DNA of 64,000 nt from an uncultured Collinsella sp. (GCA_902493535.1 CABUQG010000002.1:30098-94097), one strand, 5' to 3'; counted from the first letter of the stretch, positions 27,544-36,394 are shown. A program made the numbers and translations. The notes: generated by a model from the letters alone, not told the origin.

Positions 27544-28905
27544 ATGGATACTGTTCTGAGCGTTCTCTCATCGGTCTTTTGGGGCCTGCTGATGCTTTCC
27601 GTCCTCGTGTTTTTGCACGAGGGCGGCCACTTTTTGGCGGCGCGTGCCTGCGGCGTCCGTGTGACCGAGTTCTTTTTGGGCCTGCCGTGCCGCTTTGACA
27701 TCCATTACACGTCGCGTCGCATTGGAACCAAGTTTGGCGTGACCCCGCTGCTGCTGGGTGGCTACGCTGCCATCTGCGGTATGGATCCGACCGATGTCTC
27801 GTGCGCCGATCGCGTGCTCGCGGCTATCTATCGTCATGGTCGCGTGACCGTGGCCGACCTTGCTGTCGAGCTCGAGCTTTCCGAGGAGGATGTGCTCGAG
27901 GCTTGTGCTCTGTTGCTGGGCTGGGGCTCCATCGCTCCCTGGTATGAGGAAGGGGAGAAACCCTCGCCGAGCTACTATCCCACCAAGTATCAGACGCTGC
28001 CGCGAGACGCGGCGGGTTACACCACCTTTGACGGCCGCCGGTTCGATCGAGAGCATGCGACTGCCGAGGGCGATGTGTGGGAGCTGCCGTGCGGCGAGGC
28101 CGAGTTCCTTGCGCAAGAACGTTCGCACACCTATCTTGGCCAGGGCTTTCTCAAGCGCGCCTTTATGCTGCTCGCGGGTATTATTGTCAATATCTTGACG
28201 GGCTTTTTGCTCCTTATGAGTATCTATTCCATTGCGGGTGTCACCGTGCCGATGGATACCAACGTGATCGGTCAGGTTGACGAGGGGTCTATTGCCGCCA
28301 AGGCGGGTATCGAGGGCGGCGATGCGATCCTTTCGGTTGACGGAGTATCGTGCTCTACCTGGATGGACGTTTACGATGCCATCGGCAAGGCCGCCGGTAA
28401 GGACGATATCGCCATTGAGTATGAGCGCGACGGCAAGCAGCATTCGACCTCGGTTGCGCTCAAAAAGGACGAGCGCCTAGGTGTGTATGCCTCTACGCAG
28501 GTGGTCCGTTTAGACCCCGTCACGTCGGCTCGCCTGTCGTTCTCCTATGTCGCGCAGACGGCGGAGGGCGTGATGCGCCTGCTCCAGCCGCAGCATACGA
28601 TGGAGATTCTCGATCAGTCTTCTTCGATCGTGGGTATTAGCGTTATGTCCTCAAAGGCTGCTGCTGCCGGCCCTGCCACGTTCCTTTCGTTTGCCGCCCT
28701 CATTTCGTTCTCGCTTGGCTTTATGAACCTGCTGCCCATCCCACCACTCGATGGCGGCAAGCTGGTCATCGAGATCATTCAAAAGATTGTGGGCCGCGAG
28801 CTTCCGCTCAAGGTCCAGACGATTGTGAGCTATGTGGGCATCGCGCTCTTTGCGCTTCTGTTTGTCTATATGCTTCGTTCCGACATCCTTCGATTTATTC
28901 TGTAG
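27544..28905 (+). CDS. rseP: RseP-type site-2 protease with a large inserted domain
   Basis: This intramembrane zinc metalloprotease cleaves anti-sigma factors or leftover signal peptides. The 453 residues have HEGGH in the first membrane helix (25-29), LLLGGYAAICGM (about 70-80), a PDZ domain (about 240-310), and the second active-site motif NLLPIPPLDGGK (about 395-406). Between residue 81 and about 190 lies an extra cytoplasmic region with a winged-helix-like stretch (88-140); typical homologues are only about 340-430 residues. The start is taken as ATG 27544, although AAGGA lies 15 nt upstream; TTG 27529 is too close to it. Confidence 0.9.
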   Translation: MDTVLSVLSSVFWGLLMLSVLVFLHEGGHFLAARACGVRVTEFFLGLPCRFDIHYTSRRIGTKFGVTPLLLGGYAAICGMDPTDVSCADRVLAAIYRHGRVTVADLAVELELSEEDVLEACALLLGWGSIAPWYEEGEKPSPSYYPTKYQTLPRDAAGYTTFDGRRFDREHATAEGDVWELPCGEAEFLAQERSHTYLGQGFLKRAFMLLAGIIVNILTGFLLLMSIYSIAGVTVPMDTNVIGQVDEGSIAAKAGIEGGDAILSVDGVSCSTWMDVYDAIGKAAGKDDIAIEYERDGKQHSTSVALKKDERLGVYASTQVVRLDPVTSARLSFSYVAQTAEGVMRLLQPQHTMEILDQSSSIVGISVMSSKAAAAGPATFLSFAALISFSLGFMNLLPIPPLDGGKLVIEIIQKIVGRELPLKVQTIVSYVGIALFALLFVYMLRSDILRFIL

Positions 28906-28918
28906 GGGAGTGTTTGGA

Positions 28919-30001
28919 TTGTCTTTATCCCATCCTTTGCCTCGCGAGTTGACGCGCCCCGTGCATGTGGGCGGTGTGCAGATCGGTGGCGGCGCGCCGG
29001 TGGTCGTCCAATCCATGACCTGCACCGATACCGCTGACGTCCAGGCAACGCTTGCGCAAGTGTGCGCGTTGGCGCAGGCTGGCTGCGATATCGTGCGCGT
29101 GAGCGTGCCCACCGAGGCCGCGCTTGAGGGTTTCCGCACCATCTGTGCCGAGTCTCCGGTGCCGATCGTCGCCGATATTCACTTTAACCATAAGCTCGCC
29201 ATCGGTGCCGTCGAGGCTGGTGCCGCCAAGCTTCGCATCAATCCCGGCAATATCGGCGATTGGGCTAAGGTCGATGCCGTCATCGACGCCGCCGGCGCTG
29301 CGGGCTGTGCGATTCGCATCGGTGTCAACGCCGGCTCACTCGAGCAGGATATCGCTGAGCGCGACGAGCTTACGCAGCCCGAGAAGCTCGTGATGTCGAG
29401 CGAGCGCTTCGTCAAGCACTTTGAGGACCGCGGTTTTACGAACATTGTGCTTTCGGCCAAGGCCCATAGCGTGCAAACGACGCTTGATACCTATCGAGCC
29501 CTGTCGCGTGAGATTCCCCACGTTCCGCTTCACCTGGGCGTGACGGAGGCGGGGACCAAGCTCCAGGGCACCATCAAGAGCTCTGTAGGCTTGGGTATCT
29601 TGCTTTCCGAAGGCATTGGCGACACCATGCGTGTGTCGCTCACAGCCGATCCGGTTGAGGAGCCGCCGGTTGCATGGGGTATTCTGCAGTCGTTGGGCCT
29701 GCGTCGCCGTGGCCCCGAGATTGTCTCGTGCCCCACATGCGCCCGCTGCCAGGTTAACCTGATTCCCATTGCCGAGGAGGTTACCGAGCGGCTTAAGAAC
29801 TACTCCGCGCCGCTTTCGATCGCTGTGATGGGATGTGCCGTTAATGGCCCCGGCGAGGCTTCTGATGCCGATCTGGGCGTTGCTTGCGGACGTGGTCAGG
29901 CCTTGCTCTTTTCGCATGGCCTGATCATTGGTAAAGTAGCTGAGGATCAAATTGTCGACGCGCTTATGGCAGAGGTCGACAAGCTTATTGAGGAGAAATA
30001 A
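28919..30001 (+). CDS. ispG: 4-hydroxy-3-methylbut-2-en-1-yl diphosphate synthase (IspG)
   Basis: IspG is a [4Fe-4S] enzyme late in the MEP pathway. The 360-residue protein has PVVVQSMTCTDTADV at the N-terminus and the cluster ligands in SCPTCARCQVNL plus NGPGEASDADLGVACG. The start is TTG at 28919 after AGGGGAG (8-nt spacing), giving LSLSHPLPRELTRPV; GTG 28910 is too close to the ribosome-binding site. proS begins immediately after its stop. Confidence 0.95.
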   Translation: MSLSHPLPRELTRPVHVGGVQIGGGAPVVVQSMTCTDTADVQATLAQVCALAQAGCDIVRVSVPTEAALEGFRTICAESPVPIVADIHFNHKLAIGAVEAGAAKLRINPGNIGDWAKVDAVIDAAGAAGCAIRIGVNAGSLEQDIAERDELTQPEKLVMSSERFVKHFEDRGFTNIVLSAKAHSVQTTLDTYRALSREIPHVPLHLGVTEAGTKLQGTIKSSVGLGILLSEGIGDTMRVSLTADPVEEPPVAWGILQSLGLRRRGPEIVSCPTCARCQVNLIPIAEEVTERLKNYSAPLSIAVMGCAVNGPGEASDADLGVACGRGQALLFSHGLIIGKVAEDQIVDALMAEVDKLIEEK

Positions 30002-31723
30002 ATGACCCGAGCAATGTATATGTCTAAGCTCTATGCGCCGACGCTTAAAGAGGATCCGGCGGACGCTGAGCTCGCCAGCCACCGCCTGCTGCTCCGTGCC
30101 GGCATGATCCGCAAGGAGGCCGCCGGTCTGTATTCCTACCTGCCGCTCGCATGGCGCTCGATTCGCAAGATCGAGAACATCGTGCGCGACGAGATGGATG
30201 CCGCCGGTGCCCAGGAGCTTATGATGCCTATCATGGTCGACGCCGAGTTGTGGCGTGAGTCCGGCCGCATTGACGCCTATGGCAAGGAGCTTGTGCGCTT
30301 TGATGACCGCCACGGCCGCGAGTTTGTTCTCGGACCCACGCACGAGGAGACCGTGACTGCCCTGGTGCGCAATGAGCTGCGTTCCTACAAGCAGCTGCCG
30401 GTGAACCTCTATCACATCCAGGATAAGTTCCGCGACGAGTTCCGTCCCCGCTTTGGCCTGATGCGCGGTCGCGAGTTCATCATGAAGGACGCCTACAGCT
30501 TCTCTGCCACGCAGGAGAGTCTGCAGGAGGAGTACGACAAGATGAAGCAGGCCTACGCCAACATCTGCGAGCGCTGCTACATCAAGGCTCTGCCCGTTGT
30601 CGCCGACTCCGGCGAGATCGGCGGCGACACTTCCGTCGAGTACATGGCTCTGGCCGACGCCGGCGAGGCTTCGCTCGTCTACTGCGACGATTGTGGCTTC
30701 GCTGCCGACGATGAGGCCGCAAGCACCAAGGTCGTTGTGACTGAGGGCCCCGGCGACGGTACGCTCACCAAGGTCGAGACTCCGGGCATGGGCACCATCG
30801 AAGCTGTTGCTAAGTTCTTTGGCTTCCCCGAGAACGGCACGCGCAAGTCGCTGGCACTCATCGACGCAGAGGGCAAGCCTGTCGTGGCCATTGTTCCGGG
30901 CGACCACGAGCTCAACGACTGTAAGGCCGAGCATGTCTTTGGCAAGGGTTATCGCATGATGACCGACGAGGAGCTCCAGACCTACGGTCTGCACAAGGGC
31001 TTTATCGGTCCGGTTAACCTGCCCGATGGCATTCGTCTGGTGTGCGACGAGAGCCTGCGCGATTCCAAGCAGTGGGCCTGCGGTGCCAACGAGGTCGATT
31101 ATCACTTTACCGGTGCCTGCCCCGAGCGCGACTTTACCGTCGATGAGTGGGCCGATCTGGTCACCGTTGTCGCCGGCGACCCCTGCCCGCACTGCGGCAA
31201 GCCGCTCTCTGCTGCCCGCGGCATCGAGGTCTCTCAGGTCTTCCAGCTGGGCACCAAGTATTCCGAGGCCATGGGTGCCACCTTTATGGACGAGGACGGC
31301 AAGGAGAAGCCGCTCATTATGGGCTGCTACGGCGTTGGTGTGTCCCGCTCGCTCGCTGCCGTCGTGGAGCAGCACAACGACGAGCATGGCATTGTCTGGC
31401 CGGTGTCCGTTGCCCCGTACGAGGTCGCGGTGATTCCGCTCGATCCCAAGAAGGAGGAGTGCGCTACCGTCTGCGAGCAGATCGTTGATGGCCTGTGCGC
31501 CGAGGGTATCGAGGTCGTCGTCGATGACCGTGACGAGCGTCCCGGCTTTAAATTTGCCGACAACGACCTTATGGGCTTCCCGTATCAGGTCGTTCTGGGT
31601 AAGCGTGGCCTCAAGAACGGCACCGTCGAGCTCAAGGACCGTGCTACGGGTGAGCGCGAGGACGTGGCGATCGACGAGGTCGTCGCCAAGGTCGCCGAGC
31701 TTGTGAAGGCGGCACGCCGTTAA
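30002..31723 (+). CDS. proS: Prolyl-tRNA synthetase (bacterial long type)
   Basis: The 573-residue class II synthetase begins SKLYAPTLKEDPADAELASH and shows GPTHEETVT, RPRFGLMRGREFIMKDAYSF and GCYGVGVSRSLAAVVEQHND (motifs 1-3). A central insertion of about 180 residues is the editing (INS) domain of the bacterial-type enzyme. It abuts ispG with no gap and ends the pyrH-proS cluster. Confidence 0.97.
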   Translation: MTRAMYMSKLYAPTLKEDPADAELASHRLLLRAGMIRKEAAGLYSYLPLAWRSIRKIENIVRDEMDAAGAQELMMPIMVDAELWRESGRIDAYGKELVRFDDRHGREFVLGPTHEETVTALVRNELRSYKQLPVNLYHIQDKFRDEFRPRFGLMRGREFIMKDAYSFSATQESLQEEYDKMKQAYANICERCYIKALPVVADSGEIGGDTSVEYMALADAGEASLVYCDDCGFAADDEAASTKVVVTEGPGDGTLTKVETPGMGTIEAVAKFFGFPENGTRKSLALIDAEGKPVVAIVPGDHELNDCKAEHVFGKGYRMMTDEELQTYGLHKGFIGPVNLPDGIRLVCDESLRDSKQWACGANEVDYHFTGACPERDFTVDEWADLVTVVAGDPCPHCGKPLSAARGIEVSQVFQLGTKYSEAMGATFMDEDGKEKPLIMGCYGVGVSRSLAAVVEQHNDEHGIVWPVSVAPYEVAVIPLDPKKEECATVCEQIVDGLCAEGIEVVVDDRDERPGFKFADNDLMGFPYQVVLGKRGLKNGTVELKDRATGEREDVAIDEVVAKVAELVKAARR

Positions 31724-31753
31724 TCGGCGATTTCGCTTGTAGTTCGATATACG

Positions 31754-31803
31754 GGACGGCCCCGCATTTCTCCAGATAGGGGAGATGCGGGGCCGTCCTT
31801 TTA
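31754..31803 (+). terminator. Intrinsic terminator after proS
   Basis: GGACGGCCCCGCAT (31754-31767) pairs with ATGCGGGGCCGTCC (31785-31798), a 14-bp GC-rich stem. TTTTAT follows. Confidence 0.9.
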
Positions 31804-31827
31804 TCTTGTCGGCGTACTCAATCGCTA

Positions 31828-31869
31828 AAAGGAAACCCCACAGCCCATGCGAGCTGCGGGGTTTCCTTT
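31828..31869 (-). terminator. Terminator of the minus-strand adhE-kinase unit (probably bidirectional)
   Basis: The 17-nt arms 31828-31844 and 31853-31869 pair with one mismatch. Read on the minus strand, the stem is followed by a T run (complement of AAAA at 31827-31830). It lies 33 nt beyond the stop of the minus-strand kinase gene. Confidence 0.8.
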
Positions 31870-31901
31870 GTGCCTCCGATGCGAAATAAATCGCTCAGAT
31901 A

Positions 31902-32666
31902 TTACTGATAATCGACGACGTCGATCCAGTTCTTCAGGAACTCATCGTTCACGTTGCGCTTACGAGCGAGCTCGGAAGCGGCGACGATGCTCGTCCACTG
32001 ACGCACGACCTGCATGGGCATGTCGGCGCGGTCGCAGTAGAGCTCCAGATAAGCCTCGGCCTGGTCCTTGCTGTTGAGGGCAAAGAGCAGGTAGGTGGTG
32101 GCAACGTCGGCAGCAGGGGAGCCCTGGGTAGCGTGTGCCCAGTCGCACACATAGAGCTGGCCGTCGTCGCCGACGATGACGTTGGAGGGGTTGAAGTCGC
32201 CGTGGCAGACCTTGAACTCCTTGGTCATACCGTCCAGACGCTCCTGAAGGTTGTAACGCGTGGTGGCATTGAGCTGATCAAGGCTGTCGATCATGCGGGC
32301 GAACTTGTCGCGCTGACGGTTGAGCAGCGGGGAGGTGTAGCCGTGGATCTCGATCTGGAGGTCGACGAACATCTCGAGGTACTCACCGAAGCGCTGGGGC
32401 TCGGCAGTCATCTTCTCGGCAAGGGTGGTGCCCGGAACCTTCTCGGTCACGAGCGCCCAGCCGTTGGCGTTCTCGAGCTGGGAAACCTCGAGAGCCTTGG
32501 GGCTGCGGATGCCGCACTCATTGATGCGGGCAAGATTCAAAGCCTCGTTGAACACGTCGGAGACAGGCTTGGTCTCGTTAAAGACCTTGACGATCTTGTC
32601 GCCCAGGTCGTAAACGACCTTGTTGCCACGGCGGACGAGCTCGGTCTTGGAATCGGGTAGCAGCAT
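31902..32666 (-). CDS. Aminoglycoside phosphotransferase/choline-kinase-fold protein
   Basis: The 254-residue protein has a kinase-like fold: a nucleotide-binding Lys in DLGDKIVKVFNE, a catalytic loop VCHGDFNPSNVIV, and a metal-binding Asp in YVCDWAHATQGSPAADVA. This matches phosphotransferases of the APH/choline kinase superfamily, but the substrate cannot be read from sequence; resistance should not be assumed. It lies 89 nt downstream of adhE on the same strand and may be co-transcribed. The ATG at 32666 follows GAAAGGATG. Confidence 0.8.
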   Translation of the reverse strand: MLLPDSKTELVRRGNKVVYDLGDKIVKVFNETKPVSDVFNEALNLARINECGIRSPKALEVSQLENANGWALVTEKVPGTTLAEKMTAEPQRFGEYLEMFVDLQIEIHGYTSPLLNRQRDKFARMIDSLDQLNATTRYNLQERLDGMTKEFKVCHGDFNPSNVIVGDDGQLYVCDWAHATQGSPAADVATTYLLFALNSKDQAEAYLELYCDRADMPMQVVRQWTSIVAASELARKRNVNDEFLKNWIDVVDYQ

Positions 32667-32699
32667 GGTTGCATCCTTTCAACGATGCGATAGAAGCGA

Positions 32700-32736
32700 C
32701 GGCGGGGGTGTGTGAAACACCCGTGCACCCCCGCCG
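32700..32736 (-). repeat. GC-rich hairpin between adhE and the kinase gene
   Basis: CGGCGGGGGTG (32700-32710) pairs with CACCCCCGCCG (32726-32736). Within the loop a competing GGGTGT/ACACCC pair is possible. On the minus strand a T run precedes rather than follows the stem, so it is not a standard intrinsic terminator. It may stabilise the adhE 3' end. Confidence 0.55.
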
Positions 32737-32755
32737 CAAAAAACCGTGCTAAAAA

Positions 32756-35404
32756 CTAGCAGACGGCGTAGTCCTGGGGCTCGCGGCCGTAGTAGGCGTC
32801 CAGGTAGAGCTCCTTGATCTCGCTCATGAGCGGGTAGCGCGGGTTGGCGCCGGTGCACTGGTCGTTGAATGCCTGCTCGGTCATCTCGTCGAGGGTGTCG
32901 AGGAAGTACTGCTCGTCAACACCGTAGTCGGCGATGGTCTTCTTGACACCGATGAAGTCCTTGAGCTCCTCGAGCTTCGTGATGAAGTTCTCGAAGACCT
33001 CCTTGTCGTCCTTGCCCTCGATGCCGCAGTACTTGGCCATCTCGGCGTAGTTGTGCAGCGCGTTGGGGTAAGGATACTGGGAGAAGGTACCCATCTTGAC
33101 GGGAGCCTCGGCGGCGTTGTAGCGCATGACGCGGGTCAGGATGACGGCGTTAGCGATGCCGTGGGGCAGGTGATGGAAAGCGCCGAGCTTGTGAGCCATG
33201 GAGTGGTTGAGGCCCAGGAAGGCGTTGGCGAAGGCCATACCGGCCATGCAGGAGGCGTTGTGCATCTCCTCGCGGGCGTGCGGGTCCTTGGCGCCGTTCG
33301 TGAAGCTGGAGGGCAGGTTCTCGAAGACGAGCTTGGCAGCGCGCTCGGAGAGGCCCTTGGTGTAGTCGGAAGCCATGATGGAGACGTAGGACTCGATGGC
33401 GTGGGTCATGACGTCGATGCCGGAGGCAGCGGTCAGGCCGCGCGGGGCGGTCATGCAGTTGTCGGCGTCGACGATAGCCATGTTGGGGAGCAGCGCGTAG
33501 TCGGCGAGCGGCCACTTGATGCCGGTCTCCTTGTCGGTGATGATGGCGAACGGCGTGCACTCGGAGCCGGTACCCGAAGAGGTCGGGACGGCGACGAAAT
33601 AGGCCTTCTTGCCCATCTCGGGGAAGGTGAAGATACGCTTGCGGATGTCCATGAAGTCCATGGCCATGTCCTCAAACTTGCACTCGGGGTGCTCGTACAT
33701 CATCCACATGATCTTGCCGGCGTCCATAGCGGAGCCACCGCCGACGGCGATGATGACGTCCGGCTCAAAGAGAGCCATCTGCTTGGCGCCGCGACGTGCG
33801 CACTGCAGCGACGGATCGGGCTCGACGTCGTAGAAGCAGTCGTGGGCGATGCCCATCTCGTCGAGCTTGGCCTCGATGGCGCGGGTGTTGCCATTCTTGA
33901 AGAGGAACTGGTCGGTGACGATGAAGGCGCGCTTCTTGCCCATGACGTTGCCCAGCTCGTCGAGGGCGACGGGCGTGGAACCCTTCTTGAAGTAGACCTT
34001 CTCGGGAGCGCGGAACCACAGCATGTTCTCACGGCGCTCGGCCACAGTCTTAACGTTGATCAAGTGCTTCACCCCAACGTTCTCGGAGACGGAGTTGCCG
34101 CCCCAGGAGCCGCAGCCCAGGGTCAGAGACGGCTTCATGCCAAAGTTGTACAGGTCACCGATGCCGCCGTGCGAGGACGGGGTGTTGATGACGATACGGC
34201 AGGCCTTCATGACGTGCTCGAACAGGCTGATCTTCTCGGCCTGGGCGGGGTGCACGTACAGAGAGGCGGTGTGGCCCGGGCCACCGGCGAGCACCAGGTG
34301 CTCGGCCTTGTCGACGGCCTCCTGGAAGTCCTTGGCGTGGTACATGGCCAGGACCGGGGAGAGCTTCTCGTGGGAGAACTCCTCCTTGGCGGGGTCGGTG
34401 GAGGTGACCTCGGCGATCAGGATCTTGGTCTTGGCGGGAACCTCGATGCCGGCGAGCTCGGCGATCTTGGCGGCAGCCATGCCGGGGATGCGGTGATCCA
34501 GGGCGCCGTTCTTGAACATGGCGGCACGCAGGGCCTCCATCTCGGCACCCTGCTTGACGAAGTAGCAGCCGCGCTTCTGGAACTCGGCCTTAACCTGGTC
34601 ATAGATGCTGTCGATGACGGTCACGGACTGCTCGGAAGCGCAGATCATGCCGTTATCGAAGGTCTTGGAGTGGATGATGGAGTTGACGGCGAGCAGCACG
34701 TCGGCGGTGTCGTCGATGACGACCGGGGTGTTACCGGCGCCAACGCCCAGGGCGGGCTTGCCCGAGGAGTAAGCGGCCTTGACCATGCCCGGGCCACCGG
34801 TGGCGAGGATGATGTCGACGTCGCGCATGACCATGTTGGTCAGCTCGATGGAGGGGACATCGACCCAGCCGATGATGCCCTCGGGGGCGCCGGCCTTGAC
34901 GGCGGCGTCAAGCACGAGCTTGGCGGCGGCGATGGTGCACTTGGCGGCTGCCGGGTGCGGGGAGATGATGATGGCGTTGCGGGTCTTCAGGCTGATCAGC
35001 GTCTTGAAGATCGCGGTGGAGGTGGGGTTGGTCGTCGGGATGACGGCGCCCACGATGCCGATGGGCTCGGCGATCTTGGTGATGCCGTAAGCCTCGTCGC
35101 GCTCCAGAACGCCACAGGTCTTGGTGTTCTTGTAAGCGTTGTAGATGTACTCTGCGGCGTAGTGGTTCTTGATGACCTTGTCCTCAAGAACGCCGCGGCC
35201 GGTCTCCTCGATGGCCATCTTTGCCAACGGGATACGAGCCTTGTTGGCGGCCATGGCGGCCTCATAGAAGATCTTGTCGACCTGCTCCTGCGTGTACGTA
35301 GCAAAAAGCGCCTGGGCCTCTCGCATCTGAGCGAGCTTAGCCTCAAGCGCCTCTACGTTGTCCACAATTGCGGGAGTAGTGTTTTCCGGTGACTTTTTCA
35401 CCAT
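32756..35404 (-). CDS. adhE: Bifunctional acetaldehyde-CoA/alcohol dehydrogenase AdhE
   Basis: AdhE reduces acetyl-CoA to ethanol, regenerating NAD in fermentation, and forms filaments (spirosomes). The 882-residue protein has an N-terminal aldehyde dehydrogenase domain with the catalytic Cys in NGMICASEQSVTVID, a linker, and a C-terminal iron-dependent alcohol dehydrogenase domain with AVGGGSAMDAGK, SSGTGSECTPFAI and GLNHSMAHKLGAFHHLPHG (Fe ligands). The ATG at 35404 follows AAGGAGA. Two operator-like palindromes lie about 100 nt upstream. Confidence 0.97.
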   Translation of the reverse strand: MVKKSPENTTPAIVDNVEALEAKLAQMREAQALFATYTQEQVDKIFYEAAMAANKARIPLAKMAIEETGRGVLEDKVIKNHYAAEYIYNAYKNTKTCGVLERDEAYGITKIAEPIGIVGAVIPTTNPTSTAIFKTLISLKTRNAIIISPHPAAAKCTIAAAKLVLDAAVKAGAPEGIIGWVDVPSIELTNMVMRDVDIILATGGPGMVKAAYSSGKPALGVGAGNTPVVIDDTADVLLAVNSIIHSKTFDNGMICASEQSVTVIDSIYDQVKAEFQKRGCYFVKQGAEMEALRAAMFKNGALDHRIPGMAAAKIAELAGIEVPAKTKILIAEVTSTDPAKEEFSHEKLSPVLAMYHAKDFQEAVDKAEHLVLAGGPGHTASLYVHPAQAEKISLFEHVMKACRIVINTPSSHGGIGDLYNFGMKPSLTLGCGSWGGNSVSENVGVKHLINVKTVAERRENMLWFRAPEKVYFKKGSTPVALDELGNVMGKKRAFIVTDQFLFKNGNTRAIEAKLDEMGIAHDCFYDVEPDPSLQCARRGAKQMALFEPDVIIAVGGGSAMDAGKIMWMMYEHPECKFEDMAMDFMDIRKRIFTFPEMGKKAYFVAVPTSSGTGSECTPFAIITDKETGIKWPLADYALLPNMAIVDADNCMTAPRGLTAASGIDVMTHAIESYVSIMASDYTKGLSERAAKLVFENLPSSFTNGAKDPHAREEMHNASCMAGMAFANAFLGLNHSMAHKLGAFHHLPHGIANAVILTRVMRYNAAEAPVKMGTFSQYPYPNALHNYAEMAKYCGIEGKDDKEVFENFITKLEELKDFIGVKKTIADYGVDEQYFLDTLDEMTEQAFNDQCTGANPRYPLMSEIKELYLDAYYGREPQDYAVC

Positions 35405-35496
35405 TTGTGTCTCCTTGCGATCGGAGATTTACCCTACGCCTTGCATGATAGCAAGAAATAATTCGGTGAACGGTAAGATTCCTGTAAAAGGCACAC

Positions 35497-35526
35497 TAAA
35501 ACGCTTCAATAAACTGAAACGTTTTA
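35497..35526 (-). promoter_or_regulatory. Paired CG-centred operator-like sites upstream of adhE
   Basis: TAAAACGCTTCA (35497-35508) and TGAAACGTTTTA (35515-35526) are inverted copies differing at one base. Each is a near-palindrome centred on CG, with centres 18 bp apart. The pattern resembles LacI/CcpA-family operators. They sit 93-122 nt before the adhE start. The regulator is unknown. Confidence 0.5.
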
Positions 35527-35531
35527 ACTAA

Positions 35532-35780
35532 AACTATCTGCCTGCTGCATCGCCCCGCTCATTGGGTACAGACTCTCATGAGTATTTCAATGGGAAAACG
35601 GGACATCTGTTTGATAATCGCTATTCGCGGGTCGCGGTTGAGTCGGACACACAGGCGGTGCAGCTACTCGATTACATCCATTTCAATCCCGTGTAAGGTG
35701 CGTCCGACTCGCTCGAGGCGTACCGTTAGTTACAAGGCATACCAGCTGGGCTATGATCCCTTTGACATCTGCAAACCCTC
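35532..35780 (+). pseudogene. Remnant of a Y1 (IS200-like/REP-associated) transposase
   Basis: One frame reads EYFNGKTGHLFDNRYSRV and then DTQAVQLLDYIHFNPV, closely resembling the C-terminal half of REP-associated tyrosine transposases (YFN..GHLF..R and YIH.NPV). A TAA stops it at 35694-35696, at a position where the family usually has Lys. A second stop (TAG) lies at 35727-35729, and the family-like SYKAY continues in another frame at 35728. The N-terminal His and Tyr motifs are missing. It is a decayed fragment in a 502-nt gap that otherwise holds the adhE upstream region and the rpmB terminator. Confidence 0.65.
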
Positions 35781-35805
35781 ATATAAGTCTGTCCCCAATG
35801 AGTGC

Positions 35806-35838
35806 AAAAAGGCGCCCTCCGTAGGGGAGGGCGCCTTT
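35806..35838 (-). terminator. Intrinsic terminator of rpmB (minus strand)
   Basis: AAAGGCGCCCTCC (35808-35820) pairs perfectly with GGAGGGCGCCTTT (35826-35838). On the minus strand a run of five T follows the stem. It lies about 70 nt beyond the rpmB stop. Confidence 0.88.
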
Positions 35839-35906
35839 GGTAAGTTCTATATGAACGCGAGGTCTTTGACCCGGAGAGTCCGAGGTACTTGTTGGTAAGA
35901 CCTTAT

Positions 35907-36095
35907 TTAGGAGCGCGCAACCTTGCCAGACTTGAGGCAGGTGGAGCAAACGTTCATCTTGCGACGGTGACCATCGACGACAACGTAGACGCGCTGGATG
36001 TTGGGGCGGAACTTACGGTTGGTGACGCGGTGAGAGTGGCTGATGGAGCGACCGGCAACGGGGTGCTTACCGCAAACTTCGCAAACTTTGGACAT
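35907..36095 (-). CDS. rpmB: 50S ribosomal protein L28
   Basis: The 62-residue protein SKVCEVCGKHPVAGRSISHS...NVCSTCLKSGKVARS is L28. Two CxxC pairs (CEVC, CSTC) mark the zinc-binding C+ form. ATG 36095 follows AGGAGGGTCAGTT. A longer frame to 36143 lacks conserved sequence. It is monocistronic on the minus strand. Confidence 0.96.
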   Translation of the reverse strand: MSKVCEVCGKHPVAGRSISHSHRVTNRKFRPNIQRVYVVVDGHRRKMNVCSTCLKSGKVARS

Positions 36096-36149
36096 AACTG
36101 ACCCTCCTTGGGCGACAAACGAACATGTCGCGTTAACAAACAAGCCTGA

Positions 36150-36159
36150 ACTATAGCAC
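36150..36159 (-). promoter_or_regulatory. Candidate rpmB promoter (-10 with upstream GTGC)
   Basis: On the minus strand the sequence reads GTGCTATAGT, a TATAGT -10 with a TG-type extension, 55 nt before the L28 start. The same 10-mer occurs upstream of rpsT. No clear -35 is seen. Confidence 0.4.
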
Positions 36160-36394
36160 AGAAGCAGCTCTCTGTGCGTAATCTACACAGAGATATTCCT
36201 CTTTTGGCGATAGTGCTCACGCCACGGCCCTGGACGTAGATCCGATTTGCGTGCAGCAGAGGGGATTATGCCAGCTCGTGCGTGCGTTTTCAAGCTTGTC
36301 CCACAAATATATATAGGTTTATGGAGCATTGGGCTCCGTTTACGGATTGCTCTGTATTTATGCTCGCAATTAAGCCCGAGGTTGGCTACACTAT

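Noticed and set aside
32700..32736. Hairpin after adhE as an intrinsic terminator
   Set aside because: On the transcribed strand the T run lies before the stem, not after it.
33053..35392. Plus-strand open frame of 779 codons across adhE
   Set aside because: It mirrors adhE, which has all catalytic motifs. The composition is that of an antisense shadow.
35578..35898. 106-codon open frame upstream of rpmB
   Set aside because: It crosses the transposase remnant in a different frame and the rpmB terminator, so it is not a gene.
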